From positions 1-64,000 of the forward strand of contig CAZWGA010000005.1 of NCBI GenBank assembly GCA_964633285.1: 64,000 nucleotides of DNA, in the 5' to 3' direction. The stretch comes from 20CM-2-55-15 sp964633285. GTDB lineage: Bacteria; Acidobacteriota; Terriglobia; 20CM-2-55-15. The notes under the pieces are model-generated. The model did not search any database. It was not told the DNA's origin and was given only the letters and a program-made list of their open reading frames with translations. Below are positions 42,400 to 50,925 of this stretch, piece after piece. The position numbers and the translations under genes are program-made. Numbering within the stretch: position 1 is the first letter of the stretch; every line of letters starts with the position of its first letter.

Positions 42400-43185
42400 A
42401 TGATTGCGATTCGAGAGTTTCAGGCTGGAGAAGTTGTCTTCCGCGAAAATGATCCGGCGGACAGCGCCTACGTCATTGAGCGCGGACGTGTGGAAGTCTC
42501 AAGAAACATCGGCGGCAAAAAAATTCATCTCGCTTACATCGGTCCCGGCGAACCTTTCGGCGAAATGGGAATGATCGACGAAAAGCCTCGCAGCGCGACC
42601 GTTGCCGCCGTCGAGACAACGGTAGTGCGGGAACTGCACCGCGATAACTTTGTGCAAGTCCTGAAAACGAATCCTGAACTCGGGATCAGCCTTCTCAAGG
42701 TCCTTTTCGAACGCCTGCGCGAGGCGGACGCCACGATCCTTCAGATTTACCGGTCGCACCCGGAGCTTGCGCCGTCGCAGCCCTTGCGGCTGCCCGCCGC
42801 CCTGCCATCGGAACGCGGAACGGCCGTCTACCTCGAGGGATTGACGCCGGATGCGCGCCGTGTCCTTCCGGAAAATCCATTCCGAATTGCAAACTTTCCA
42901 TTTCGTATCGGGAGGCGTACTTCGGATCCACTGACCAATAATGATCTCTACATCGATGATCGGGAACCCCTGCAGATCTCACGGCATCACGTTGCGATTC
43001 TTAAATACGGCGACCGCATCTGCGTCTCCGACAGAGGCAGCCGGCTGGGTTCGCTGCTGGACGGAAAACAAGTGGGCGGAGCAGGTCAGCCCGGATCCAT
43101 CTTTCTTGCGAAGAACGAAGGCATGCTGATCCTCGGCGATGCGACGTCCCGGTACGTATTCCGGCTAAGCATCGAACAAGGCTGA
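42400..43185 (+). CDS. Cyclic-nucleotide-binding plus FHA domain protein
   Basis: A 261-residue cytoplasmic protein. Residues about 5-115 are a cNMP-binding domain (FREFQAGEVVFRENDPADSAYVIERG-like, GEPFGEMGMIDEKPRSATV with the phosphate-binding segment). Residues about 155-250 are a forkhead-associated domain (FRIGRR, ISRHHVAIL, DRGSRLGSLLDGK) that would bind phosphothreonine. There is no DNA-binding domain. It would link a nucleotide signal to Ser/Thr kinase signalling, but no kinase gene is in the window. It lies 21 bases after the quinoprotein gene and 5 before the amidase. Confidence 0.87.
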   Translation: MIAIREFQAGEVVFRENDPADSAYVIERGRVEVSRNIGGKKIHLAYIGPGEPFGEMGMIDEKPRSATVAAVETTVVRELHRDNFVQVLKTNPELGISLLKVLFERLREADATILQIYRSHPELAPSQPLRLPAALPSERGTAVYLEGLTPDARRVLPENPFRIANFPFRIGRRTSDPLTNNDLYIDDREPLQISRHHVAILKYGDRICVSDRGSRLGSLLDGKQVGGAGQPGSIFLAKNEGMLILGDATSRYVFRLSIEQG

Positions 43186-43190
43186 CAAAA

Positions 43191-45002
43191 ATGAAAGAAT
43201 CCCGCCGGCATTTCTTATCGGCCGCATCGTGGGCAGTCGCAGCGGCCGCGTGCGCGAACACTGAGCAAAAACAACCCGCTGATTCTTCGAAAACAGCCGA
43301 ACCGCCGGCAGGAGCGCCGCCGGCTTTTGGAACAGCGCCGTCCGTGGGGCCCATGGTAACAAGCGGAACGTTTGCTGAAGCGGAAAAGCTGATGGACGTC
43401 CGGTTGAGTCCCGCGGAGCGCGAACAGGCCGCCGGCAATTGGGGCCAGACGATGGCGCCGCTTTATGAACTGCGCCGGGGGCCGCGCAAGGTTGCTTTGG
43501 AACCAACGGCGGTTCCCTATTCGCAATGGAATCCCGTTTTGCCCGGACAAAAAGCCGCAGCCGATCGCGATCGCTTTATTCCAGGCGCAGGCCAGACCGT
43601 TCCCCTTCCCGATCACGATGAGGATATTGCTTTCGCGCCGCTTGCCCGGCTTGCGGGATGGATTCGAAAGCGCCAGTTGACCTCCGAGCGGTTGACCGGC
43701 ATCTATCTCGATCGCATCGGCCGTTTCGATCCGAAACTCCGTTGCGTTATTACGCTCACTCGCGATCTCGCGCTTGCGCAGGCAAAGAAAGCGGATCTGG
43801 AAATTGCCTCTGGAAAGTATCGTGGACCCCTTCACGGTATACCGTGGGGCGCCAAAGATCTTCTCGATACGGCGGGAATAGCGACGACATATGGCGCCGA
43901 ACCTTTTCGCAATCGCGTGCCCGGCTCCGATGCCGTTGTCGTGAAAAGGTTGAACGAAGCCGGCGCCGTTCTCATTGCCAAGCTCAGTCTCGGCGCGCTC
44001 GCATTGAATGACATCTGGTTCGGCGGACAAACGATGAATCCATGGCTGCTGGAAGAAGGTTCATCCGGATCCAGCGCCGGCCCGGGAGCGGCAACCGCTG
44101 CGGGTCTTGTCGGTTTTTCGATCGGAAGTGAGACCGGGGGCAGCATCATCGGGCCAAGCATGCGCTGTGGAACTACCGGCCTGCGTCCGACGTTCGGACG
44201 CGTACCGCGCACGGGCGCAATGACGCTGTGCTGGTCGCTCGATAAGCTTGGACCGATGACGCGCTACGTGGAAGACGCGATGCTCGTCCTTCAAGTCATC
44301 TCCGGACCTGATGCCGGCGATCTTTCGAGCGTCCCCAGCAGACTGGACTACGACGCGAACGCTCCTGTGAAGGGACTGCGCGTGGGTTTCTTCCCGAAAT
44401 GGATGCAGGAGAATCCTGCGACCGCTGTGGATCGCGCTGCGCTCGAAGCCGTATCGAAGCTTGGCATGACTCCTGTTGAAGTCGCGCTTCCGGACTGGCC
44501 CTATTCTTCGCTGGCTCTCATCATCTTTGCCGAGGGCGCGGCATCGTTTGAAGAACTCACACTCAGCCATCAGGACGCGCAACTAAAAGTGCAGGTGCCC
44601 GACGCGTGGCCGAATCTTTTTCGGCAATCGCGATTTCTTTCCGCCGTCGATTTCGTTCAAACCGACCGTTTTCGACGGAAAGTCGCAGCCGAAATGGCGC
44701 GAATCTTCTTGCAGGTGGATCTGTTGATGGTCCCATCCCTGCGCGATGACATGCTGAACATCAGCAACTGCACGGGTCATCCATCACTCACAATCCGCGC
44801 GGGCTTCGTCGAAGTTTCCGAAGCGCGATCGGATTGGGCCCCCGATCCGGTGCATCCTCTTCCCAGATTCACGCCGCCCCGGCGCGTGCCTCATGGCATC
44901 ACGCTCATCGGCCGCTTGTTTGACGAAGGAACTCTTGGGCGAGTTGGCCTGGCTCTCGAAAAGCACTTCGGCGTTGCGGACGAAAGGCCGAAGGGCTTCT
45001 GA
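43191..45002 (+). CDS. Exported amidase (GatA/FAAH-type)
   Basis: A 603-residue amidase-signature enzyme. The N-terminus has a Tat/lipoprotein-like leader (SRRHFLSAASWAVAAAACAN). The Ser-Ser-Lys triad is visible: Lys222 (WGAKDLLDTAG), the cis-Ser in EEGSSGSSAG (291-295), and the nucleophile Ser318 (ETGGSIIGPS). The N-terminal region is about 100 residues longer than typical GatA and Ala/Pro-rich, as in other exported acidobacterial amidases. It hydrolyses amide bonds in the periplasm; substrate not predicted. It is separated by 23 bases from the VWA gene. Confidence 0.87.
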   Translation: MKESRRHFLSAASWAVAAAACANTEQKQPADSSKTAEPPAGAPPAFGTAPSVGPMVTSGTFAEAEKLMDVRLSPAEREQAAGNWGQTMAPLYELRRGPRKVALEPTAVPYSQWNPVLPGQKAAADRDRFIPGAGQTVPLPDHDEDIAFAPLARLAGWIRKRQLTSERLTGIYLDRIGRFDPKLRCVITLTRDLALAQAKKADLEIASGKYRGPLHGIPWGAKDLLDTAGIATTYGAEPFRNRVPGSDAVVVKRLNEAGAVLIAKLSLGALALNDIWFGGQTMNPWLLEEGSSGSSAGPGAATAAGLVGFSIGSETGGSIIGPSMRCGTTGLRPTFGRVPRTGAMTLCWSLDKLGPMTRYVEDAMLVLQVISGPDAGDLSSVPSRLDYDANAPVKGLRVGFFPKWMQENPATAVDRAALEAVSKLGMTPVEVALPDWPYSSLALIIFAEGAASFEELTLSHQDAQLKVQVPDAWPNLFRQSRFLSAVDFVQTDRFRRKVAAEMARIFLQVDLLMVPSLRDDMLNISNCTGHPSLTIRAGFVEVSEARSDWAPDPVHPLPRFTPPRRVPHGITLIGRLFDEGTLGRVGLALEKHFGVADERPKGF

Positions 45003-45009
45003 CATCGGC

Positions 45010-45015
45010 TATAAT
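45010..45015 (+). promoter_or_regulatory. Possible -10 box
   Basis: TATAAT lies 10 bases before the GTG of the VWA gene at 45026. No good -35 is seen, and the short distance makes it weak. Confidence 0.2.
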
Positions 45016-45025
45016 AGCCCCCATC

Positions 45026-46714
45026 GTGAAGAAATCCTTCTGCTCCATTGTCCTTTCGATCGCCCTCATTTCCGCGCAGGCAATTGGTTCGCAGCCGGTT
45101 CAGCAGGTGAAAGACCAGCAGGGAATCAACGAAGCGCCAACGATTCGTGTCACCACACGACTGGTTCAGGTCAACGTCGTGGTCCACAACAAAAAAGGGG
45201 AACCGGTCAGCGATCTGACCAGGGAGGACTTCGTCCTCTTCGATAAAGGACAGGAACAAAAGATTCAGTTCTTCTCAAAGGAAAGCAGCGAAGCTGTACC
45301 GACGAATATTCCACCGCTGGCTCCCGGAGTGGTTTCCAATCGCTTTACGAACTTCACCTCCGGCGGTCAAACGCATCTGGCGCCGCTTCCAACATCCTTA
45401 ACGGTCATTCTTCTGGATGGCTTGAATACGGCGTTCACGGACCAGCATTATGCGAAGCAAGCGTTGATCAAGTTCCTGAATCAACTTCAGCCGGGCGATC
45501 GAGTGGCCATTTATACGTTGACGAACGGGCTTCGAGTGCTGCACGACTTCACATCCGACACGGCTTCCCTGCTTGCAGCGCTCGCAAAACATCGGAACCA
45601 GGACTCCAGCGCGTTGAGCGCTTCCACTTACGACGATGCCAATACGGGCGATGCTCAACTCGACGCGTTCCTCGATCAATCCAGCGAGCGGATCGCCAAC
45701 TTTTATCAGGCGCGCCGGACGCAGACGACTCTCGCGGCGCTCGAGACCATCGCTCATCACCTGGCGGGAATGCCGGGCCGCAAGAACATCATCTGGTTGT
45801 CCGGCAGCTTTCCAACGATTATCGGCCTGAACACGGATGCGTTGCCCAGCCAGGATTTTCAGACCTTCTCTGAAGAGATGCAGCGCGCCATGCGCACGTT
45901 GAACGACGGCGGCATTGCGATTTATCCGGTGGATGCACGCGGACTGATGGGACCCTTTGCGACGATGCCCAGCATGAGTCCGAGTTCTCGGGGCCCCGTG
46001 AATCGCGGACGGGGAATGTCTCCGGTGGACCAGCGCGCTCAGAACCAGCTTCTTCAAACTCACGGGACGATGCGCGAGATCGCGGATCGCACGGGCGGCC
46101 AGGCGTTCATGAACACGAATGACATTACCGGAGCGATTCGCCGCGCCATGGACGACGCACGCGTGACGTATGTTCTGGCGTATACGCCCAATCATGATCA
46201 GTGGGATGGAAAGTTTCGAGAGATCAAACTCAAAGTGAATCGGCCCGGCGTCGAAGTGCGTTACCGCAAGGGCTATTATGCTTACCCGGAAAACCCCACG
46301 GATCCCAGACTGCGCCGCGCGCTATTGAGCGAAGCGGCGAGCTCGCCACTGGCATCGACGGGCCTGGGTCTGCTGGCAGCAGTCGCGAGTCCGGCAACGG
46401 CGGAGGACCCGCACGCCAGAATCCGAGTCGTTATGGACGCGCATGAAGTTGGTTTTGGACGAAATGCCGAAGGAATCTATCAGGCCGCGCTCGATATTCT
46501 TGTGGTGGTTTTCGACGAACAGGGCAAAGCGCTGCACCAGGTTACCCGTACGATGCAACTCAATCTCGAGGAAGCGACATTCAGCCAATTATTGAAGACA
46601 GGACTCGCTTTGAACGTCGATTCGGAAACGCCGGTCAAAGCCGGACGCGTCCGTGTGATTGCTCACGACGTCGCGTCCGGTTTGATTGGATCAGTAGATG
46701 TGCCGCTGAAATAA
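45026..46714 (+). CDS. VWA-domain exported protein (acidobacterial VWFA-related)
   Basis: A 562-residue protein starting at GTG with a signal peptide (KSFCSIVLSIALISAQAIG). Residues about 42-90 are a short beta domain (VQVNVVVHNKKGEPVSDLTREDFVLFDKG). The VWA-like domain follows (about 125-350), with a degenerate MIDAS (ILLDGLNTAFTD, LTNGLRVLHDFTSD, YPVDARGL) in place of DxSxS. This matches the VWFA-related domain typical of Acidobacteria. The C-terminus (about 440-562) is beta-rich. Function is unknown; such proteins are exported in large numbers. Confidence 0.88.
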   Translation: MKKSFCSIVLSIALISAQAIGSQPVQQVKDQQGINEAPTIRVTTRLVQVNVVVHNKKGEPVSDLTREDFVLFDKGQEQKIQFFSKESSEAVPTNIPPLAPGVVSNRFTNFTSGGQTHLAPLPTSLTVILLDGLNTAFTDQHYAKQALIKFLNQLQPGDRVAIYTLTNGLRVLHDFTSDTASLLAALAKHRNQDSSALSASTYDDANTGDAQLDAFLDQSSERIANFYQARRTQTTLAALETIAHHLAGMPGRKNIIWLSGSFPTIIGLNTDALPSQDFQTFSEEMQRAMRTLNDGGIAIYPVDARGLMGPFATMPSMSPSSRGPVNRGRGMSPVDQRAQNQLLQTHGTMREIADRTGGQAFMNTNDITGAIRRAMDDARVTYVLAYTPNHDQWDGKFREIKLKVNRPGVEVRYRKGYYAYPENPTDPRLRRALLSEAASSPLASTGLGLLAAVASPATAEDPHARIRVVMDAHEVGFGRNAEGIYQAALDILVVVFDEQGKALHQVTRTMQLNLEEATFSQLLKTGLALNVDSETPVKAGRVRVIAHDVASGLIGSVDVPLK

Positions 46715-46716
46715 CT

Positions 46717-47817
46717 CTAGACCGCGACTTCGCACGCTGCGGGCTTGGATTCCGGCCTGCAGCGAACAAGGCCGCCTCGCTGCGCGATCGATGCATCAAT
46801 ATCTTCAAGCATCTTGACCACTCGTAATCCCGCCATTCCATCGTTAATCGGAGTGACGCCGTTCGACACGCAGTGGACAAAGTACTCCGCTTCGACTTTG
46901 AGCGCCTCGACCTGTTCGAGCTTCGGAACCCACAGGTCGCCCGAGCGATAGCTGACGCGCAGATCGTATCCCGACGTACCGTTCGATTTCTCGATTCCTT
47001 TGTCGTAGATCTTGATCTTTTCGTCGGCCTCGAGATCGTTCCACACCAGCATTCGTTTCTCGCCGCCGATCAGCGTCGTGCGAACTTTCACGGGTGAGAG
47101 CCAGTTGACGTTCAAGTGCGCGATGACTTTGTTTGGAAAATACATCGTGATGAACGCGAGGTTTTCGCAACTATTCACGTGCTTTTCACCTGTGGCCACG
47201 ATGGCTTCCGGAGATTCCGTAATGAGGTAGTCGATGATGGACAGGTCGTGGGGGGCAAGGTCCCAAACAACATTGGCATCGTGCTGAAAGAGTCCGAGAT
47301 TGACTCGCATCGAGTCATAGTAATAAAGGTTGCCCAGGACTCCCGTATCCACCAGTTCACGAATCTTTCGGACCGCGCCGTTGAATAAGAAGGTGTGGTC
47401 CACCATGATCTGCAGGTTCTTGCTCGCTGCCAGTTCGATGAGTTCTTCCGCTTGAGCAGTGTTCGCCGTAAAGGGCTTCTCCACGAAAACATGTTTTCCG
47501 TTCTCGAGCGCCTTTTTGGCGAGAGCGTAGTGGTGCGAAATGGGAGTCACAATCGCGACGGCATCAATATCCGGGCTCGTGAGAATGTCGTCGGGATTGG
47601 TCGTGACATCCATGGACGGATATGTCTTCCGCACACGTTGCAGCGCCGCAGGGCTGAAATCGCATACCGACGATACCGTGGCGCCGGCCGCGTTATAGAA
47701 ATTGCGGACAACGTTAGGGCCCCAGTATCCGTAACCGATGACGCCGATTTTCAAGCTGGATGATTCGTTAAGACGGGTAGGTTCTGCATCTACAGCCGTC
47801 AGTCCTTGACGTTTCAT
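46717..47817 (-). CDS. Gfo/Idh/MocA-family oxidoreductase
   Basis: A 366-residue NAD(P)-dependent dehydrogenase. The Rossmann motif is KIGVIGYGYWGPNVVRNF and the EKP motif is KHVFVEKPFTANTAQAEEL. The C-terminal dimerisation domain carries DYLITESPEAIVATGEKH. The start at ATG 47817 is chosen for GAGGGGGAA upstream; the longer frame to 47994 is not homologous. Relatives act on sugar nucleotides such as UDP-N-acetylglucosamine-3-dehydrogenase in polysaccharide synthesis, but no sugar genes adjoin. It converges with the VWA gene with two bases between the stops. Confidence 0.87.
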   Translation of the reverse strand: MKRQGLTAVDAEPTRLNESSSLKIGVIGYGYWGPNVVRNFYNAAGATVSSVCDFSPAALQRVRKTYPSMDVTTNPDDILTSPDIDAVAIVTPISHHYALAKKALENGKHVFVEKPFTANTAQAEELIELAASKNLQIMVDHTFLFNGAVRKIRELVDTGVLGNLYYYDSMRVNLGLFQHDANVVWDLAPHDLSIIDYLITESPEAIVATGEKHVNSCENLAFITMYFPNKVIAHLNVNWLSPVKVRTTLIGGEKRMLVWNDLEADEKIKIYDKGIEKSNGTSGYDLRVSYRSGDLWVPKLEQVEALKVEAEYFVHCVSNGVTPINDGMAGLRVVKMLEDIDASIAQRGGLVRCRPESKPAACEVAV

Positions 47818-48000
47818 GAATTCCCCCTCGATGCAAGCTTTCGCCAACCTTGGCAAGCTACCTTCCACTTTATGCGGGATTGTCGCGTTTTTGTAAAGCA
47901 TTGATTTCAACTTGCCCATAAACACCAAAATCGGATGGAGAGGAAACCTTTTCCACGAAGTTGCTGGAAAATTCCAGAAGATTGATGCGATCACGATCGA

Positions 48001-48474
48001 TTAGTTAACGATCTCGCACTCTCCGTAGTATTGCTCGGGACTGGAGGTAAAGCCCGGCAGTGAAATGTCCGTAAATTCGTGCCGGGAATGCATGGCTTTC
48101 AGTTTTCCTCCCGCGGTTGGCTTTTCCATGACGGTTGTCGTGTAGAGCGGACCGTCCAGAAACGACTGGATGAAATGCAGGTAGCCTCCTGCGTATCGCA
48201 CCACAATGTCGTAGGCGCCTACTGTCGCCTCGAGCCGCGCGGTGCCCTCATCCGCATTAATTTCCACGAACTGCAGCACAAGTTTTGCGGGTTTGACCTC
48301 GGCCTTCGGCTGAGCGCCCATCCATGTGCCGGCAGCCATCAGCGGAAATGTGCACCTGAGGCTCCTGGCCGCGCCCAGCTTTCCTTTAAGGTTGTCCTGG
48401 GCCTGCAAAGAACACGTCAAAATCATGAGCGTTGCCGCCATGCATAAAAGGACCGGGATTCTTTTGAGCAACAT
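48001..48474 (-). CDS. Small exported protein of unknown function
   Basis: A 157-residue protein with a signal peptide (IPVLLCMAATLMILTCSLQAQ). The start ATG is at 48474 with AGGAGA upstream. The remainder is beta-rich (KLVLQFVEINADEGTARLEATVGAYDIVVRY, GPLYTTTVMEKPTAGGKLKAMHSRHEFTDI), about 130 residues, without a motif I recognise. The 5' end lies only 13 bases from the assembly gap, so upstream regulation is not visible. The 183 bases to the Gfo/Idh/MocA gene hold no other gene. Confidence 0.65.
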   Translation of the reverse strand: MLLKRIPVLLCMAATLMILTCSLQAQDNLKGKLGAARSLRCTFPLMAAGTWMGAQPKAEVKPAKLVLQFVEINADEGTARLEATVGAYDIVVRYAGGYLHFIQSFLDGPLYTTTVMEKPTAGGKLKAMHSRHEFTDISLPGFTSSPEQYYGECEIVN

Positions 48475-48487
48475 ACTTTCTCCTGTC

Positions 48488-48587
48488 NNNNNNNNNNNNN
48501 NNNNNNNNNNNNNNNNNNNNNNNNNNNNNNNNNNNNNNNNNNNNNNNNNNNNNNNNNNNNNNNNNNNNNNNNNNNNNNNNNNNNNNN
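48488..48587. other. Assembly gap (100 N)
   Basis: Exactly 100 N, the customary scaffold-gap placeholder; true length unknown. The right border starts GTCCCTGTAATTCCCC, nearly the palindrome end GTCCCTGAAATTCCCC seen at 62980-62994, so a copy of the palindrome family probably caused the gap. Confidence 0.95.
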
Positions 48588-48604
48588 GTCCCTGTAATTC
48601 CCCT

Positions 48605-49711
48605 TCAAGGTGCGTCCGTCGGCTTTGCGAGCAGGTTGAGACGTCCCTTGAGTCCGGACGATACCAGCACCTGGTTCCGGGCAGTGACGATGACTCCTTC
48701 CACTTCCGGCAAGCTTTCGATGAGCGCCATGCCTTTTTCCGGGCCCAGGATGAATACGCCGGTCGAGAGACCATCAGCGATGGTGGCATTGCCGGCGATG
48801 ATCGTCACGCTGCGGCAGCCGGTTGCGGGTTCGCCCGTGGATGGATCCATAATGTGATGGTACCGGCGTCCATCCTTGATGAAGAACCGCGCATAGTCGC
48901 CCGACGTACTGAACGTATTGTCCGATAAATCGATGGATGCGAAGATCCGATTCGCAGTACCCCGTGGATCTTGAATTCCAAGCCGCCATGGATGATCGCC
49001 CGATTTCCCCGAAACGTAAATATCGCCGCCAAACTGAATCATAAAATCGCGAAAGCCGCGCTTGCGCAGGATCTCACGCGCGCGATCGACGGCATATCCC
49101 TTTCCGATACCACCCAGATTCACCATCATTCCTTCACGCCGCAGGAAGGCCGTGCCCGCTGTCTCGTTGATGTCGAGCGCGCGGTAATCGATGAATTTGA
49201 TCCGCCGCAGAACTTCGTTGTGATCGGGGATCGTGCCGTCCTGGTTTTGATAGTCGAACTTCCAGAGGCCGGACAGAACACCGAACGTTACATCGAATTT
49301 TCCGCCGGTCCATTCGCTGACCTGTTTTGCCGCGCGCAGGATATCCCGGAGCTCCGTTCCAATGCGGACCGGTTGCTTGCCGGCCGCGGCATTCAACTGT
49401 TGCACCTCACTGCGCTCGCGCCAGTTGCTTAGTAAGTTCTCGAGGCGGTCGAATTCCTGAAAGACGGCTTCAAAAGCTTCGACTGCGGAGGCTTCATCAG
49501 ACGTGGCAGCGGTTAGCCGAAGCTCCGATCCCATCGATGGGAACGTGCGCTCGACAAGCCTGCTGTTGGACGCGGCTGGAGTTTCGGTACAGCCTGCAAG
49601 CAGAAAGAAAATGAAGGCGGCCTTGAAGGGAGTGTGCGACGGACCTCCTAACGCTGATCCGAAACGATCACGCCATTCTTCAAGACCAGCTTCGTTTGGA
49701 GCATGTTCCAA
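48605..49711 (-). CDS. apbE: FAD:protein FMN transferase (ApbE)
   Basis: An ApbE-fold protein of 368 residues in the longest frame. Key segments are PSMGSELRLTAATSDEA, FDVTFGVLSGLWKF, MVNLGGIGKGYAVDRA, YHHIMDPSTGEPA and NATIADGLSTGVFILGPEKG with the metal-binding Asp. It moves FMN from FAD onto Thr/Ser of exported proteins such as the FMN_bind protein at 35117. A lipoprotein leader (FIFFLLAGCTE) is visible. The start is odd: the only usual start codon before the leader is ATG 49711, 64 bases inside the upstream gene. A strong AGGAGG just after the upstream stop has no ATG, GTG or TTG in frame near it. Confidence 0.87.
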   Translation of the reverse strand: MEHAPNEAGLEEWRDRFGSALGGPSHTPFKAAFIFFLLAGCTETPAASNSRLVERTFPSMGSELRLTAATSDEASAVEAFEAVFQEFDRLENLLSNWRERSEVQQLNAAAGKQPVRIGTELRDILRAAKQVSEWTGGKFDVTFGVLSGLWKFDYQNQDGTIPDHNEVLRRIKFIDYRALDINETAGTAFLRREGMMVNLGGIGKGYAVDRAREILRKRGFRDFMIQFGGDIYVSGKSGDHPWRLGIQDPRGTANRIFASIDLSDNTFSTSGDYARFFIKDGRRYHHIMDPSTGEPATGCRSVTIIAGNATIADGLSTGVFILGPEKGMALIESLPEVEGVIVTARNQVLVSSGLKGRLNLLAKPTDAP

Positions 49712-50832
49712 TATCCATCAAGAGGATTGCCGCCAAGCAGAACAATGTCGGCGAGTTTGCCGGTTTCGAGTGTGCCGAGTTGATCGCTCATTTCAATATA
49801 CGATGCCGTATTCGGACCCATCAGTTTGATAATGTCCCGCATCGAAAACATCAGATTCAGAGATTTCAACTCATGTTCGAGTCCGGCCTTCGGAAGATAG
49901 TTGGTGTCCGTGCCATAACCGTAAACGACACCGGCATCCCAGGACGTGCGCGCATTCACGGCTTTGTATCCCGCTTCCTGTCCGCGGCCGTCGCCATCGA
50001 GGATGGATTCCGGCCAAGGCTTGCCGTCGCGAAAGCGCGGGAGGTTGTCATTTGCAAACACACCGAAAACGGGGACGCCGAAACCAATTGTCGATAACTG
50101 CTTGACGCCCGCAGCCGATACTTTTTTCGCATCTTCGAAGCTCAGCCACCCAAAGTGAGGCGTGTGGACGAGCTTGGGGACACCGGCATCGACTGCCGCA
50201 ATCATGGCCTGCGGGCTGACTGCGTGGATTTGAACCCACACGCCGGCTTTCTTTGATTCATCCACCATCGCCCGAAGGTTCTCGATTTCTTTCGCAGTGG
50301 GACCCGGCTTTGGAGTGAGATTCTGCTCTCCGATGAACTTGACGCCGAGCGACGCGATCTGCCGGACTTCGGCACGCACTTTTTCCGGAGTGTTGTTGGT
50401 GAGATCCACCCGGCCGGATGGAATGACCCGCGGTCCCCGGATCAGGCCCTTCTCGATGTGATCACGAAGCGTGATGTTCCCATCCGCGGGTCCGCCACCG
50501 GACAAGACGGTTGTGTATCCCGCATCGAGAAGCTGCTGCATCTGTTCTTTTTCGTTCGGGCCCGTATTGACATGACGGTGACCATCAATGAACCCCGGCA
50601 TGGCCGTCAGGCCGGTTGCATCGATCGTCTGCCCGCCCGCCGAATTGCCGCGGCCCGGTGCCACGGAAGCGATTCGGCCGCCACGAATGACGATCGATCC
50701 CTGTTCGATGACATTCCCATTGCCCACAATAATTCGCACATTGTTGATGACGAGATCCTGTGCCGCACCAGACTGCGCTATTCCGAAAATCAACAGGATG
50801 ATCGACAGGGCCAAAACGGATTTTCGCTTCAT
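49648..50832 (-). CDS. Exported amidohydrolase (imidazolonepropionase-like)
   Basis: A 394-residue amidohydrolase with a signal peptide (LALSIILLIFGIAQSGAAQ). Start ATG 50832 is chosen for the signal; a longer frame to 50886 exists. Metal ligands are MPGFIDGHRHVNTG (HxH), the central WVQIHAVSP and KLVHTPHFG strands, and GYGTDTNY (Asp). The C-terminal sandwich has GTLETGKLADIVLLGGNPLDGYWN. It belongs with prolidase/imidazolonepropionase-like exported hydrolases. It may be co-transcribed with apbE, which overlaps its 3' end. It is divergent from the IPT/NHL gene. Confidence 0.87.
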   Translation of the reverse strand: MKRKSVLALSIILLIFGIAQSGAAQDLVINNVRIIVGNGNVIEQGSIVIRGGRIASVAPGRGNSAGGQTIDATGLTAMPGFIDGHRHVNTGPNEKEQMQQLLDAGYTTVLSGGGPADGNITLRDHIEKGLIRGPRVIPSGRVDLTNNTPEKVRAEVRQIASLGVKFIGEQNLTPKPGPTAKEIENLRAMVDESKKAGVWVQIHAVSPQAMIAAVDAGVPKLVHTPHFGWLSFEDAKKVSAAGVKQLSTIGFGVPVFGVFANDNLPRFRDGKPWPESILDGDGRGQEAGYKAVNARTSWDAGVVYGYGTDTNYLPKAGLEHELKSLNLMFSMRDIIKLMGPNTASYIEMSDQLGTLETGKLADIVLLGGNPLDGYWNMLQTKLVLKNGVIVSDQR

Positions 50833-50925
50833 TTTCCAGACTCCGATCCGAACGTGACCATTACCATCGCCACAATACTTCAACAAAAAGACAAATCTGA
50901 AGGAGAATGTCGCCCTGCATTTGGT

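Noticed and set aside
48326..48928. Frames running through the N stretch
   Set aside because: They consist of unknown bases in the middle and have no support on either side.
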